Of a DNA stretch of 64,000 nt, positions 12,901 to 22,709 are shown piece by piece. The position numbers and the translations under genes are program-made. Positions within the stretch are counted from its first letter, which is position 1, and the number at the start of each line of letters is the position of its first letter. The DNA is from Punica granatum (Eukaryota; Streptophyta; Magnoliopsida; Myrtales; Lythraceae), in assembly GCF_007655135.1 (NCBI RefSeq), contig NC_045130.1:38374605-38438604 (forward strand), given 5' to 3'. Under the pieces are notes generated by a model. The model did no database searches. It was not told the origin of the DNA and saw nothing but the letters and a program-made list of their open reading frames with translations.

Positions 12901-15900
12901 GCGTATAGATCAGAGAGTTTTCACACCAAAGTCATACAAAATAAAAATATTTATTATTCTACATCCAATAACGGCCAGAGTGAAAATAAACTAGCAATTT
13001 TCAACAGAATCTCCATAAAACTACAAATGTAAAAGCAGATAATGTAGTCCAAAATATATTATGCTGACATAAATCAGTGAAAAAGCATCATATTTTACTT
13101 TGAAATGAGATTTTGAAGCTTTCTACACACCATACCTTGGCAAGAAGAGTTTTCCCTGTTCCAGGTGATCCAGTTAAAAGGATTCCCTGTAAACAAGAAG
13201 AAATAAAGTCATTTAATTTAACTCTGGAAGATACTTGCCCATTGAGGCATAATCACTTGCAGCACAACTGGGATGGAAAATTGAGATAAGTCTGATCCAA
13301 ATAATAAGAAGATTGACGTCAACATTGATGTTGCTAAAAGATTCATATTCTAAAGGAAGCAATGAAATTAGTACAAGAAATAACAAAGAAGTTAAAATTC
13401 AAGCAGAATCAACTCATAGACAATGCACCAAATTATACTCTTAGTATTCTTATATAATCTAACTAAGAAAGCACTAAGCATCTTTTTAGTCTGTCAGCAG
13501 GTGCAGGCATGAATTCAATGGCCTATTTAAGGGCTATCATTAACTTTCTTATTTGAGCAACTCATAGAGGTACAAGAGCATTTGCAGCTCAATAAAGATA
13601 AAAATACATGTTCAAGTGATAAACTAAATCACACCTTAGGCAACTTCCCTCCAAGACGTGTAAATTTTCCTGGGTTTTTGAGATACTCCACCACTTCTTC
13701 AAGCTCTTGTTTTGCATCATCACAACCTTTGACATCCTTAAAAGTTTTAACATTCTACAAAGAAAAAGAAATCTTTAGTCAGAAAATGAAAATAAAGTAG
13801 TTTTATGAGAGCATCCGTGCAAAGATATGGATCAAAAAATATCTTTTGTTTCAGAGGTGAGCAGGTCAGCACATAATAAAGGTAAACTGGAATGATGCAA
13901 AGGACTTCAACTGATATCACATTGACAAATGATGAATGATACCTTCTCAGGCATGACTTCCTTATTCAACTCCTTTGGGGTGTAGGATGAACTTGAACCA
14001 ACGCCTGATGCACCAATACCGCCCAAGCTTCCTATGTACTTCTGGAGTGCGGCAGCACCCATCACCCTGAAAATAAGTGGTCATTTGATAAGAATATTAA
14101 AATCACGTGCATAAACGAAGAAATTAAGTAAAAATGTTAGAGAACGAAGGAAGCTACCACACTAGTCCAACAGCAATTGTGAACAAGATGGTTGAGATAA
14201 GCTCTTGCGCAAAACGTGATTTATTTGATACTTTAGGATCAACCTAGATGAGAATAACACAGTTCAGAATTAGAATTGAAAGAAAAGAAACAGAGTGTCG
14301 TACATGTAATTCCATTAAACCACAACTACCACAAGGTCCGCAACCCTGAAAATACTGCACAACTATGACACTGAGTCTTACCATGACAACATGCAAACCA
14401 CAACTACCGCAAGGTCCGCAACCTGAAAATACTGCACAACTATGACACTGAGTCTTACCATAACAACATGCAGCGGTTGCTTCTCAGAGATGCCAGGGTT
14501 TAGGAAAGGCTCATCCATGTTTCCTGAGGCCCGCTGCTTCAACTCTTGTAACTACATGCGAAATAGAACAATTCACTTTGTAAATTGAGATATGGGGAAA
14601 GATTGTAGTTGTTTTCTTACTTCTGCAAGACAAAATTGTGGGAGAAAGTTGACTCTTAATGAGCCTTGAACGAGAAGAATTCTAATAACTGGTCGGTATT
14701 ACATATGTAAATCAGTACAAGCATATCCTAGTTTAGAAATTTAAGCTCACACTTATGAATGTCATGCAGGCAATGCCTTACCCTGATTTTGATCTTTTGA
14801 CGTTTCAGGAGTTCATGTATGGTCCTCGGTTGAAAGATGTTAGAAAGCCATTCTTCTATACATCATATAGACTGTTTGATCACTGATGTCTAAGGAAAAT
14901 GGGCAACATTATAGCCCAATTTCAATTCTAGAAGACCCCTTAACTATATAATAATTCTGGATTTTAAATTCTCCCCTTTCTTTCACTATTTCGGTTTACT
15001 ATGTTAATGTCCTTTTCTTTTTCTTTTTTTTTCTTTTTTATGGCAAAGGAAACATCCTGGTATAATGGCATGTACAATTTTATTACTTATTAGAAAAAAT
15101 AACGGCATGAAAAATAGTTTACCAGGGTCGGCAGACTAGAAGTCTTTCCAGTCTGCTCATCTGGAAGATACTCAGCAATTGCATTGGTCACAACAAGAGC
15201 ACGGAGATACTCTGCAACTCCTCTACTGTCCACTGTGTGATCCCTTTGTTCAAAACGCTTGATGACAGATTCTGGACTGCAGCAAGTCAACAGGAAACTA
15301 TATGTAGATTTATCTTAATAAATAATTGACCAAAAAGAATACTCCAGGATGGAAAGCAGCAAAGACAACAACTCTGATTAGAAAGGAAAATTTCTGATGA
15401 TGTTAACGCAAGCATTCCATCGAACAAAATGACCTGATAACACCAACAAAGATGCAACAGAAAACTTGGAATATCATACTCGAAAATTCATACAAGAACC
15501 GGCAGCTTCATTTATCATTTGCAAAAGAGACAGTAAGGACGGTTACTGCTGAAGATACACATTATGTTGCCATTCGCAGTTGAAAGAGAGACAACTAGAA
15601 TTTTATTCCAGAGTAGACTTTTGTATCTGACAAATGCTTCGCAACTTCTACAGAGACGATTCGATATTGCAAAGCAAAATACGTAGACTACAATAAAATT
15701 TCATTAACTAGACTTTCCGCGGTTTAACTTGCAATATTTCATCTGAAAAATGGAGATTAGAAATTGCGACTTGAGCACCAATACATAATCCAAGTACGAA
15801 TAGGAGTACATTTTTATTTTACCTTACACGAAAAACTTCTCGAGTAAAACTTAAACCACGCACCATCCGATTCTGATAATAGTTGCTTTTTCTCAGTTTT

Positions 15901-16873
15901 ACCCCCCTTAAGCTCTATAGTCTCCCTCAATTCAACCCACCCACCCTCCAAGTTGAAATTAAGTTTCTATCATCCTCCTCCATAGGTATCGTCGTGATAA
16001 TGAATTAAATAAGCAAAGACCAATATGGTATGTCTTTGAAATTTTGGAAGCCAGAAAATACGCCCCAAGTACTAGAGCATAGTTCAATTGGAAAACTCTA
16101 ACAACCATCCCATTAAACGGAGCAGCTCGGCAACGTACTAATTGTCGAGAATCAAAGGAGAAATTAAGACGAAAGCCGGGGCCTGACCTATGCTTATTGA
16201 GCTCAGCCAACAGCGCGCTCTGCTTCGCGGCATCCTTGGGATTAGCGTCAGCCTCTGCTATAAGCCGCTCCAACCGCTTCTCTTGCCGCCAAAACGGCAA
16301 CCAACTCAGCCAATCCGCCGCCAGAAGCCTCTCGTAACCTCGCTTCAGCACAGCCCACACCCCCGTCAGGAACACCATCACCGGAATCTTGCTCTTCGAG
16401 GCCTCATTTTCCACCAAACTACCATCCTCTACTCTACTCTCCACCAGATTCTCACCACTATCAGCACCTAGCTCCCCGTACTCTCCCTCCACCGCCTCAA
16501 TCTTCAGGACCTCGCCACCCTCCGCCTCAACTCCGAGCTCCCTCTCACAGGACCCCGTCACTTCGCCGTTGAGCTCATCAATTACCGGCTCCGAGGGGCT
16601 GGTTGCGGATTCGGAGTCCAAATTCAAGTTATCGGAGTGCAATGTGCAGCGAAATGGGGAAATCCGTGCGCGGGAGCGGAATCGGGGACTTCGTGAAGTT
16701 GACGGATTAGAACTGAACGAGAGAGAAGCGGAGCGGCTCCGGCAGGGGGGAAGAAAGTGATAACGATGCTTCCAAGGAGAGCTGGAATAAGGACAAAGAC
16801 AGTAGGATGAAGAAGAAGAAGATATGAGAGCCATTGAGGCTTTGCAGAGGAGAGAAGCTTGGAGGACAGTCAT
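9927..16873 (-). CDS. FTSH11: ATP-dependent zinc metalloprotease FTSH11 (plastid/mitochondrial)
   Basis: Seventeen exons, in transcript order: 16873-16188, 15276-15123, 14551-14459, 14243-14158, 14066-13943, 13754-13635, 13186-13136, 12697-12636, 12287-12230, 11975-11850, 11780-11700, 11322-11193, 11090-10942, 10848-10567, 10442-10353, 10270-10217, 10082-9927. They sum to 2502 nt, or 833 residues (Arabidopsis FTSH11 has 806), and all junctions stay in frame. The N-terminus is Ser/Arg-rich, a typical transit peptide. One membrane span lies near residues 325-347. The AAA module follows: Walker A GSPGTGKT (427-434), Walker B IIFIDE (482-487), and the second region of homology up to RPGRFDRH. The M41 zinc site is HESGH (645-649), and an acidic third-ligand segment GASSDL is kept. 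Known role: ATP-driven degradation of organelle membrane proteins; FTSH11 is needed for thermotolerance in Arabidopsis. All catalytic residues are intact. Confidence 0.95.
14317..14471. repeat. Tandem duplication that copies an FTSH11 5' splice site
   Basis: Two near-identical units of 78 and 77 bp (14317-14394 and 14395-14471) differ by a few bases. The second unit includes the last bases of exon 3 and its donor (CATG/GTAAGACTC on the minus strand, exon end 14459). The first, lying inside intron 3, holds an identical donor context 77 bp downstream. See findings. Confidence 0.9.
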
Positions 16874-17260
16874 CGCTAGGGTTTATCGGCGAAGCTCAAT
16901 CAACTCCCAAGCTTGGGATGGAATGACGGCGTCTCTCTCTCCCTGGCTCGTTCTTCTGCTCAGCTCAAAACCCTCGCCGGAAAAAGGAGAAGGAGAAGGA
17001 GAATGAGGAGGAGGAGAGTGAAGTGAAGAGGAGAAGAAGCAGAAGAAGAAGAAGAAGGAGAAGACCTTATCCCGATTGAAATTGGCGCCGGCTCTCTTTT
17101 GTGGCTCTCATTGTATTTTGTTCATGGTTTCTTCTTTTTTTCATTTTCATTTTCGGATTTAGTTTAAATATATACATATATAAGGAATAAATAAATTAAT
17201 TATCAACTTCATCACCCATTCACCTAATTATACTATAGATGGCCCGATCAACAACTAAGT
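16874..17260 (-). promoter_or_regulatory. FTSH11 leader and promoter region
   Basis: Directly upstream of the FTSH11 start the plus strand has GAA/GGA-rich runs (16980-17065), which give a CT-rich leader on the transcript strand. A purine/pyrimidine-biased leader of this kind is common in plants. Nothing more specific is visible. Confidence 0.5.
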
Positions 17261-17273
17261 ATCATTATTGTCC

Positions 17274-17460
17274 AACTCCAAGAATGTTGGCCTAGTGATA
17301 AGAAGGAGTTTAAGTATCCACTTGATCCCGGATTCGAAAATTCCTTGAATCCACTGGAATGCTTTTAGCGTGATTACCCGTTCCGTGTGCTGTCGGGGGT
17401 TCATGGATCCCGGGCATTAGCCGGGCGAAGTCCGAACATCCCGAGTTAGTAAAAAAAAAA
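17274..17460 (+). mobile_element. tRNA-derived SINE with poly(A) and 13-bp TSD
   Basis: The 187-bp element starts with a tRNA-like head. A box A-like TGGCCTAGTGATAAG lies near 17288 and a box B-like GGATTCGAAAATTCC near 17331. The body ends in a run of A. It is flanked by ATCATTATTGTCC (17261-17273) and ATCAATATTGTCC (17461-17473), 12 of 13 bases identical. It contains no reading frame. A head with RNA polymerase III boxes, an A tail and long target repeats together define a SINE. Confidence 0.85.
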
Positions 17461-17473
17461 ATCAATATTGTCC

Positions 17474-17859
17474 CATCAGACCAGCACCAATTACATCAGA
17501 TCTCACGTAAGAATAGGATAATCTTCTCAACATATTGAAAATCGAACATGAAAATGGATAGTTCAATCAATTGGTTAGAAAATTGTACCTTTTTCTGACA
17601 TAAAATAGGCCTATAAACTTAATATAATGACATAGAAATGCAATAGTTGATAGAGGAATGCAAGTGGATATTGAACGTGAACCGGACGAGAGTATATACT
17701 ATTGCGCTACATCATAACCTTAATTGTTTTGTTAGATGAATAAATGAACGGACCATAGGAATTTGACTTCATGGGGAATTGTCGAATCAGTTTAGAGTCT
17801 CCTCGTCATCGACCTGAAAGCTCTGGCCAAAGCCTTTCTGTGTTCGGGATTGTTTCAGA
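17474..17859. other. Spacer between SINE and hAT-like element
   Basis: AT-rich sequence with no recognisable gene or repeat. A 64-codon frame from 17771 crosses into the hAT-like element and is not considered real. Confidence 0.5.
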
Positions 17860-18405
17860 TAGGGTGGCAAATTGGGCCGGCCCGTTTACTATGGGGGCCG
17901 TGGAACCCTGTCCGAGCCATAAGCCATTGGGCCGACCCTCTGTTCGACATTACATCTCGCTCTAGCCCGTCATCCCTGATATTGTCAAACACCGAATTAA
18001 TACCAAAAATATATATATCTATTTAAAAATAATTCCTTACAAAGTAATGCTTAATCTTTTTTAAAAAAAACCTAAATTTATAAATATGCGATTTGACGAG
18101 TCGATGGCGGGAAGGGAAGAGGTGGACAAGTGATAACAGGCATGACCGCACGAGAGTGACAAGACCGAAGAGACGATCAGAAGAGAGATTGGGTTAGGTT
18201 AGGATTTCCCGTTTCAATTTCATATTCAATTTTCGTTATTTGTCTTCTTTTTATTTTAAATTATCAGGCTATCGGGACGGGCCGACCCAAATGAATCAGG
18301 CCCATCCCAACCTGATATACTACCAGTCCTAGTCCGTAAGTTTCACGCCACAATAACTAGGCCATGGCCGCTCTTATCGAGCTGTGCCTAATTTTTCCAC
18401 CCTTA
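17860..18405. mobile_element. Non-autonomous hAT-like element (546 bp)
   Basis: The ends are TAGGGTGGCAAATTGGGC at the left and, on the opposite strand, TAAGGGTGGAAAAATTAGGC at the right, an imperfect terminal inverted repeat of the hAT type (TAGGGTGG...). The flanking octamers GTTTCAGA (17852-17859) and GCTTCGGG (18406-18413) match at 5 of 8 positions, so the 8-bp duplication is weak. Subterminal GGGCCGGCCC, GGGCCG and GGCCCA words recur near both ends. There is no transposase. The element lies just upstream of the PPR gene, at a distance of 277 bp from its start codon. Confidence 0.7.
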
Positions 18406-18682
18406 GCTTCGGGAAGTTGACGATACCGAATCGAGCTTTTGCAAGGAGCCGAAGGTTGGAGGTTTATTCATTGCTCTCGAGAGGAGGAGCTTTTTCTTGC
18501 TGATAGAAAGCCCACATATTCACTGGTTACTAGTGGGTTGGGCATGGTATTAGGCCCATTAGCCGTCCTCTTAAAGGATTGTCGGCTCAGAAGTTTCATG
18601 ACCGCCATTGCACAACATTTCCGTCGACGAGGCAGAGCAGCTTCGAGCATTCAAGTCTCTGCTTCGTCACCGCTTGATATTG

Positions 18683-20875
18683 ATGCTGGTGAAGCCCAAA
18701 GCATTTCCGTTACGAACATGGACAAAGCTCAGCCAGTTCCCGTCCCTTCGCCGGAGCGTCACAACTCAGCAGGCCGACGTAATCTCCACCAACATTTCCA
18801 TAACGCAGCACTTGAGGTCTGGCAAACTGGACACTGCTCGAAAGATGTTCGACGAAATGCCCGAACGGTCCGTGGTCTCGTGGAATACCATGATTTCCGG
18901 TTACTCCAAGTGGGGAAGGTATCCTGATGCCCTGAGCCTCGTCTCGAGCATGCACCGCAGCGGGATGAAGCTCAACGAGACCACCTTTTCCACCGTGTTG
19001 AGCATTTGCGCAAATTCGAAGTCTTTGAAAGGCGGGAAGGAAATCCACTCCCTCATCCTGCGGTCCGGGTCAGAGAGGTTCGAGCTCGTTGGAAGTGCCC
19101 TGCTTTACTTCTATGCAAATTGTGCTGGAGCTCAGGAGGCCGAGTGGATTTTCGAGGAGTTCATTCATATGAATGACCGGCTGTGGAACTTAATGATTGT
19201 AGCTTACGTGCAGTATGATTGGATGGAGGATGCAATGGACGTGTTCGAGAGAATGCCAAGGCGGGACGTTGCCGCGTGGACCTCCCTGATCTCGGGGTTT
19301 GCAAAGCAGGAGGATGCGGGATCCCAGGAGACAGCCTTGGAGCTGTTTCAGCTTATGAGGGAGACTGGTGAGGTAGCACCGAACGAGTTCACCTTGGACT
19401 GTATTCTGAGGACTTCTTGCAAGCTCGGAGTTTCTCGACTGGGTCTGGCCATCCATGGCCTTGTGATCAAATACGGGCTCCAGTCTGATGACTCCATTAG
19501 CAGCGCCCTGATTGAGTTTTACTCCAGTTGTGAAGCAATCAATGAGGCGAGGAGGGTTTATGATGGAGCAGTGAATCCGAGTTTAAATGCTTCAAATGCT
19601 TTGCTTGAGGGACTTGTTTCAATGGGTAGGATCAATGATGCTGAGGTGATATTCAACGGACTCTCTGAGCTAAAACCGATTTCGTATAACTTGATGATTA
19701 AAGGGTATGGACTAAATGGGCAAGTCAAGGATTCGAAGAGGCTGTTCGATAAGATGCCTCAGAGAACCATAGCCTCCTTCAATACAATGATAGCAGTATA
19801 TTCGAGGAATGGGGAGATCAATAAGGCTATGCAGCTCTTTGATGAGATAAAGGGAGAAGGAAATCCGGTCTCGTGGAACTCCATGATCTCCGGCTGTATC
19901 CAAAATGGTCATTATGAGGATGCATTCAAATTGTACAGGGAAGGGCGGGAATTATCAATCACCAGAACAAGATCAACTTTCTCCGCTCTATTCCATGCCT
20001 GCTCATGCCTTGGGTCGCTTAAACTCGGGCAGATGCTCCACGCCCATGTGCTCAAAACGCCGCACCAATCAAATGTCTATGTCGGGACATCTCTCGTAGA
20101 CATGTACTCCCGATGTGGGTCCATTGACGATGCTCGAAGGTCGTTCTCAAGCATCTCCTTGCCTAATGTTGCCGCTTGGACTGCCCTGATCAATGCGTAC
20201 GCCCATCACAGGCTTGGGTCGGAGGCAATTCGCCTGTTTGAGGAGATGCTAGAGAATGGGGTCTGCCCTAATTCGGCCACATTCGTAGGGATCCTCAGTG
20301 CTTGTGGCCATTCGGGTCTAATTGAGGAAGGAATGAGAATCTACCGAGCAATGGGAAATTATGGGATCATCCCTACGTTTGAGCATTATGCTTGTGTGGC
20401 CAACCTGCTGGGTCGATCGGGCTATTTGAAGGAAGCAGAGGAGTTTATCGATCAGATGCCCATTAAAGCAGATGGGGTCGTGTGGGGAGCCCTCTTGAGT
20501 GCGTGTTGGTTCTGGGCGGATATGGAAGCAGCAGAGAGAGTGGCTGAAAAGATGTTCAGGATCGACTATAACAATGTGTCTGCTCACGTTATCCTCTCGA
20601 ATATCTATGCCCTGTCGGGGAGGTGGAGGGAGAAGAGGAAGGTGAGGAAGCAGTTAAGGGGACTGGCACTGAAGAAGGACCCCGGGCGGAGTTGGATCGA
20701 GCTAAACAGCGGGTTTCATGCCTTCTCTGTGGAGGACAGAGGCCACCCACAGTGCGACTTGATTTACTGGACTTTGGAACGTATAACAGCGAATGTGAAC
20801 TCACTAGTGATGCTCGACTATGTTTCAGAACGAACTGATGATATTGCTGATGTAAATACAACAGTTCCTTTGTGA
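18683..20875 (+). CDS. PLS-class pentatricopeptide repeat protein, E subgroup, intronless
   Basis: A 730-residue open frame without introns. Repeats of about 31-36 residues run through nearly the whole chain, for example GKLDTARKMFDEMPERSVVS, WNTMISGYSKWGRYPDALSL, GQVKDSKRLFDKMPQRTIAS and CGSIDDARRSFSSISLPNVA. The C-terminus has the E1/E2 motifs (GVVWGALLSAC, NVSAHVILSNIYALSGRW, then KKDPGRSWIEL), with no DYW deaminase domain. Proteins of this class bind organelle RNA, usually at C-to-U editing sites, and act in plastids or mitochondria. The basic, Ser-rich N-terminus fits a targeting peptide. The start chosen is the first in-frame ATG; the frame stays open 25 codons further up to a TTG, but a stop precedes that. 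I cannot name the orthologue or the RNA target. Confidence 0.93.
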   Translation: MLVKPKAFPLRTWTKLSQFPSLRRSVTTQQADVISTNISITQHLRSGKLDTARKMFDEMPERSVVSWNTMISGYSKWGRYPDALSLVSSMHRSGMKLNETTFSTVLSICANSKSLKGGKEIHSLILRSGSERFELVGSALLYFYANCAGAQEAEWIFEEFIHMNDRLWNLMIVAYVQYDWMEDAMDVFERMPRRDVAAWTSLISGFAKQEDAGSQETALELFQLMRETGEVAPNEFTLDCILRTSCKLGVSRLGLAIHGLVIKYGLQSDDSISSALIEFYSSCEAINEARRVYDGAVNPSLNASNALLEGLVSMGRINDAEVIFNGLSELKPISYNLMIKGYGLNGQVKDSKRLFDKMPQRTIASFNTMIAVYSRNGEINKAMQLFDEIKGEGNPVSWNSMISGCIQNGHYEDAFKLYREGRELSITRTRSTFSALFHACSCLGSLKLGQMLHAHVLKTPHQSNVYVGTSLVDMYSRCGSIDDARRSFSSISLPNVAAWTALINAYAHHRLGSEAIRLFEEMLENGVCPNSATFVGILSACGHSGLIEEGMRIYRAMGNYGIIPTFEHYACVANLLGRSGYLKEAEEFIDQMPIKADGVVWGALLSACWFWADMEAAERVAEKMFRIDYNNVSAHVILSNIYALSGRWREKRKVRKQLRGLALKKDPGRSWIELNSGFHAFSVEDRGHPQCDLIYWTLERITANVNSLVMLDYVSERTDDIADVNTTVPL

Positions 20876-21269
20876 CATTGTCCATTCCTGGCTTATTTCG
20901 AACTAATGAGAAGAGTATGAGAATCAAGACATCAAAGATATCTGCTCGGGGAATCTGTGAGAACCAAGAGCATGGCGAAACAAGCCATAAGAAAGTGAAG
21001 AGAACAAACGCATTCTTATTATCATGAACACAGTATGAATCAGAACATGAACCATAGTCGGATTTTGATACAAGGCTATAGGACTTTCCAATTTCACTCA
21101 TGGAAATTGACATAAAATATCTTGGTACAATTAACAAGCTTTAGGTGGTGTACACAGGTAAATAGAAGAAACAGAGAGTGAAAATCTTCATCGAACTTCA
21201 TTTGAAATTTAAATCCAGAAACAGGGTCAAATTTTTGCAGACCGTTCATTACATGGATTGAAGCTAAAA
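20876..21269. other. Convergent 3' spacer of the PPR gene and SWEET3
   Basis: Only 394 bp separate the two stop codons, so both 3' UTRs probably lie here and may overlap. No other feature is seen. Confidence 0.6.
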
Positions 21270-22709
21270 TCATGGAGCTTGAGAGCAGGAGTTATTAGTG
21301 ATCGCGGTCTCCGGCTGTTTCGGTTTCTCATCGCTGGTGTTGATTGTGCTCTTCTCGACATCCCATTTGCCTGATTCCTGCATGACTCCTCCTCTCTTCC
21401 TGTACTTGCAATACAGCACGAGTTGCAGTATCCCTAATGGGCTCCCCACAAGATTAGGTGACTGCCACCACCAAGAAAAGTTCATGTCATTCATATTTTG
21501 TTCGACATGTGTTTGCTTATGATAATCGGAATTAAGTCGATTTTGTTCTTTATAATATACGTACGGCGAGAAAGAGATCGCAGCCCAGTAGCCCGTAAGC
21601 CATCCAGAGGGAACTGGCGAGGAACGAGAAGAAGGACAGATAGAAAGGCATGAACTCCACGCTCTTCGTCTTTATCACTTGCCTCTGCACGCAGTGTTTT
21701 CCATTAAGCAATTACTAGCTTACCTTAGCTTGACTCATGATCCGGAGTGAGTTCCGGTACATTTAAAAGCAAAGATAGATATTTGTATGTTCATAAGATC
21801 GGGCGATGACTTATCCAAAAGGAAAAACAAAGAGAAAAAGATCGGGTGATGAGAAGGTGGCGACTTACTACTGCGACCAAAGGTGAACCATACATTGCGA
21901 TAGACGCCACAAGCCCAATGCTCCCAATAAACATTTTACGGTGAGGGTGATCATGGAATACCAATGCCGAGATAAGTGCTGCAGCTGAAAATACAAGTGC
22001 AACACTCATTGTGGTTACCGCGACTGTCACCTGCAAGGTATGATTATGCGAAACTGCTAAATAATAGTAGTGCCGAAAATTCGATAAATGAGGTGTGGTG
22101 GAATAATGCATAAAACAATGAATACAGTCGAACTATAAGCAAGCCAGATAGAGCTTGCCTTTCTTCGTGGTGATGCAAACCAGAAGTAGATAAGGATGAA
22201 GGAGAGCTCGAGAAGGATCCCGACGCCATTGATCGTGACCACCGGGAAATTCTCCCACTTGTAGCTCACGACCGGGAGACCGTACCAGGTGTAGAGGAGG
22301 CAGTTCAGGAGCGCCACGATGTAGGGAAAGCATGAGAACTCCTCGGTGCTCTTCTTCCTCAGAACCCTAAAAAATGTCAGTCTGCCAAACACACACGCGC
22401 ATGCCAGCCGACCCAAAAGTTCAGTAAAGATATAACGGTACCATATCGAGCATTTGTAGATGGAAAACTTTGATATAGGGGAACAAAAGGAGAATATTAC
22501 GAAACATCTATGTGAGATATATTTACATGGGAGCTGCGTAGAGCAACAGGGAAGCAGCATTTCCTGCAAGAATAAGAAAGCAAATGATCTCTCTAGACTT
22601 AGAAATTAATTATATGAATGCAATAAGGAATGATATATTGTCTAGCTAATTAAAACCCTATACACATACCCATGACACCAGTGGCTAGATGGAGTTTGCT
22701 GTCTATCAT
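21270..22709 (-). CDS. SWEET3: SWEET sugar transporter, SWEET3-like
   Basis: Six exons: 22709-22670, 22563-22527, 22381-22159, 22030-21869, 21684-21565 and 21461-21270, totalling 774 nt and 257 residues, the usual SWEET length. SWEETs are facilitative sugar uniporters with two three-helix MtN3/saliva units and a linking seventh helix, placed in the plasma membrane or tonoplast. The first unit has [48 protein letters not shown] and [10 protein letters not shown]. The second has [36 protein letters not shown] and [17 protein letters not shown]. The STEEFSCFP and NGVGILLE stretches are closest to clade I SWEET3. A hydrophilic tail of about 45 residues is poorly conserved, as usual. Intron 3 begins with GC (AAAG/GCAAGC), a minor donor class, at 22158. 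Clade assignment is likely; substrate is not inferable. Confidence 0.92.

Noticed and set aside
18608..18682. 25 extra N-terminal codons of the PPR protein from a TTG
   Set aside because: Plant genes start at ATG, and a TGA stands three codons before the TTG.
18439..18927. 162-codon frame overlapping the start of the PPR gene
   Set aside because: Alternative frame over a well-supported coding region; no features of its own.
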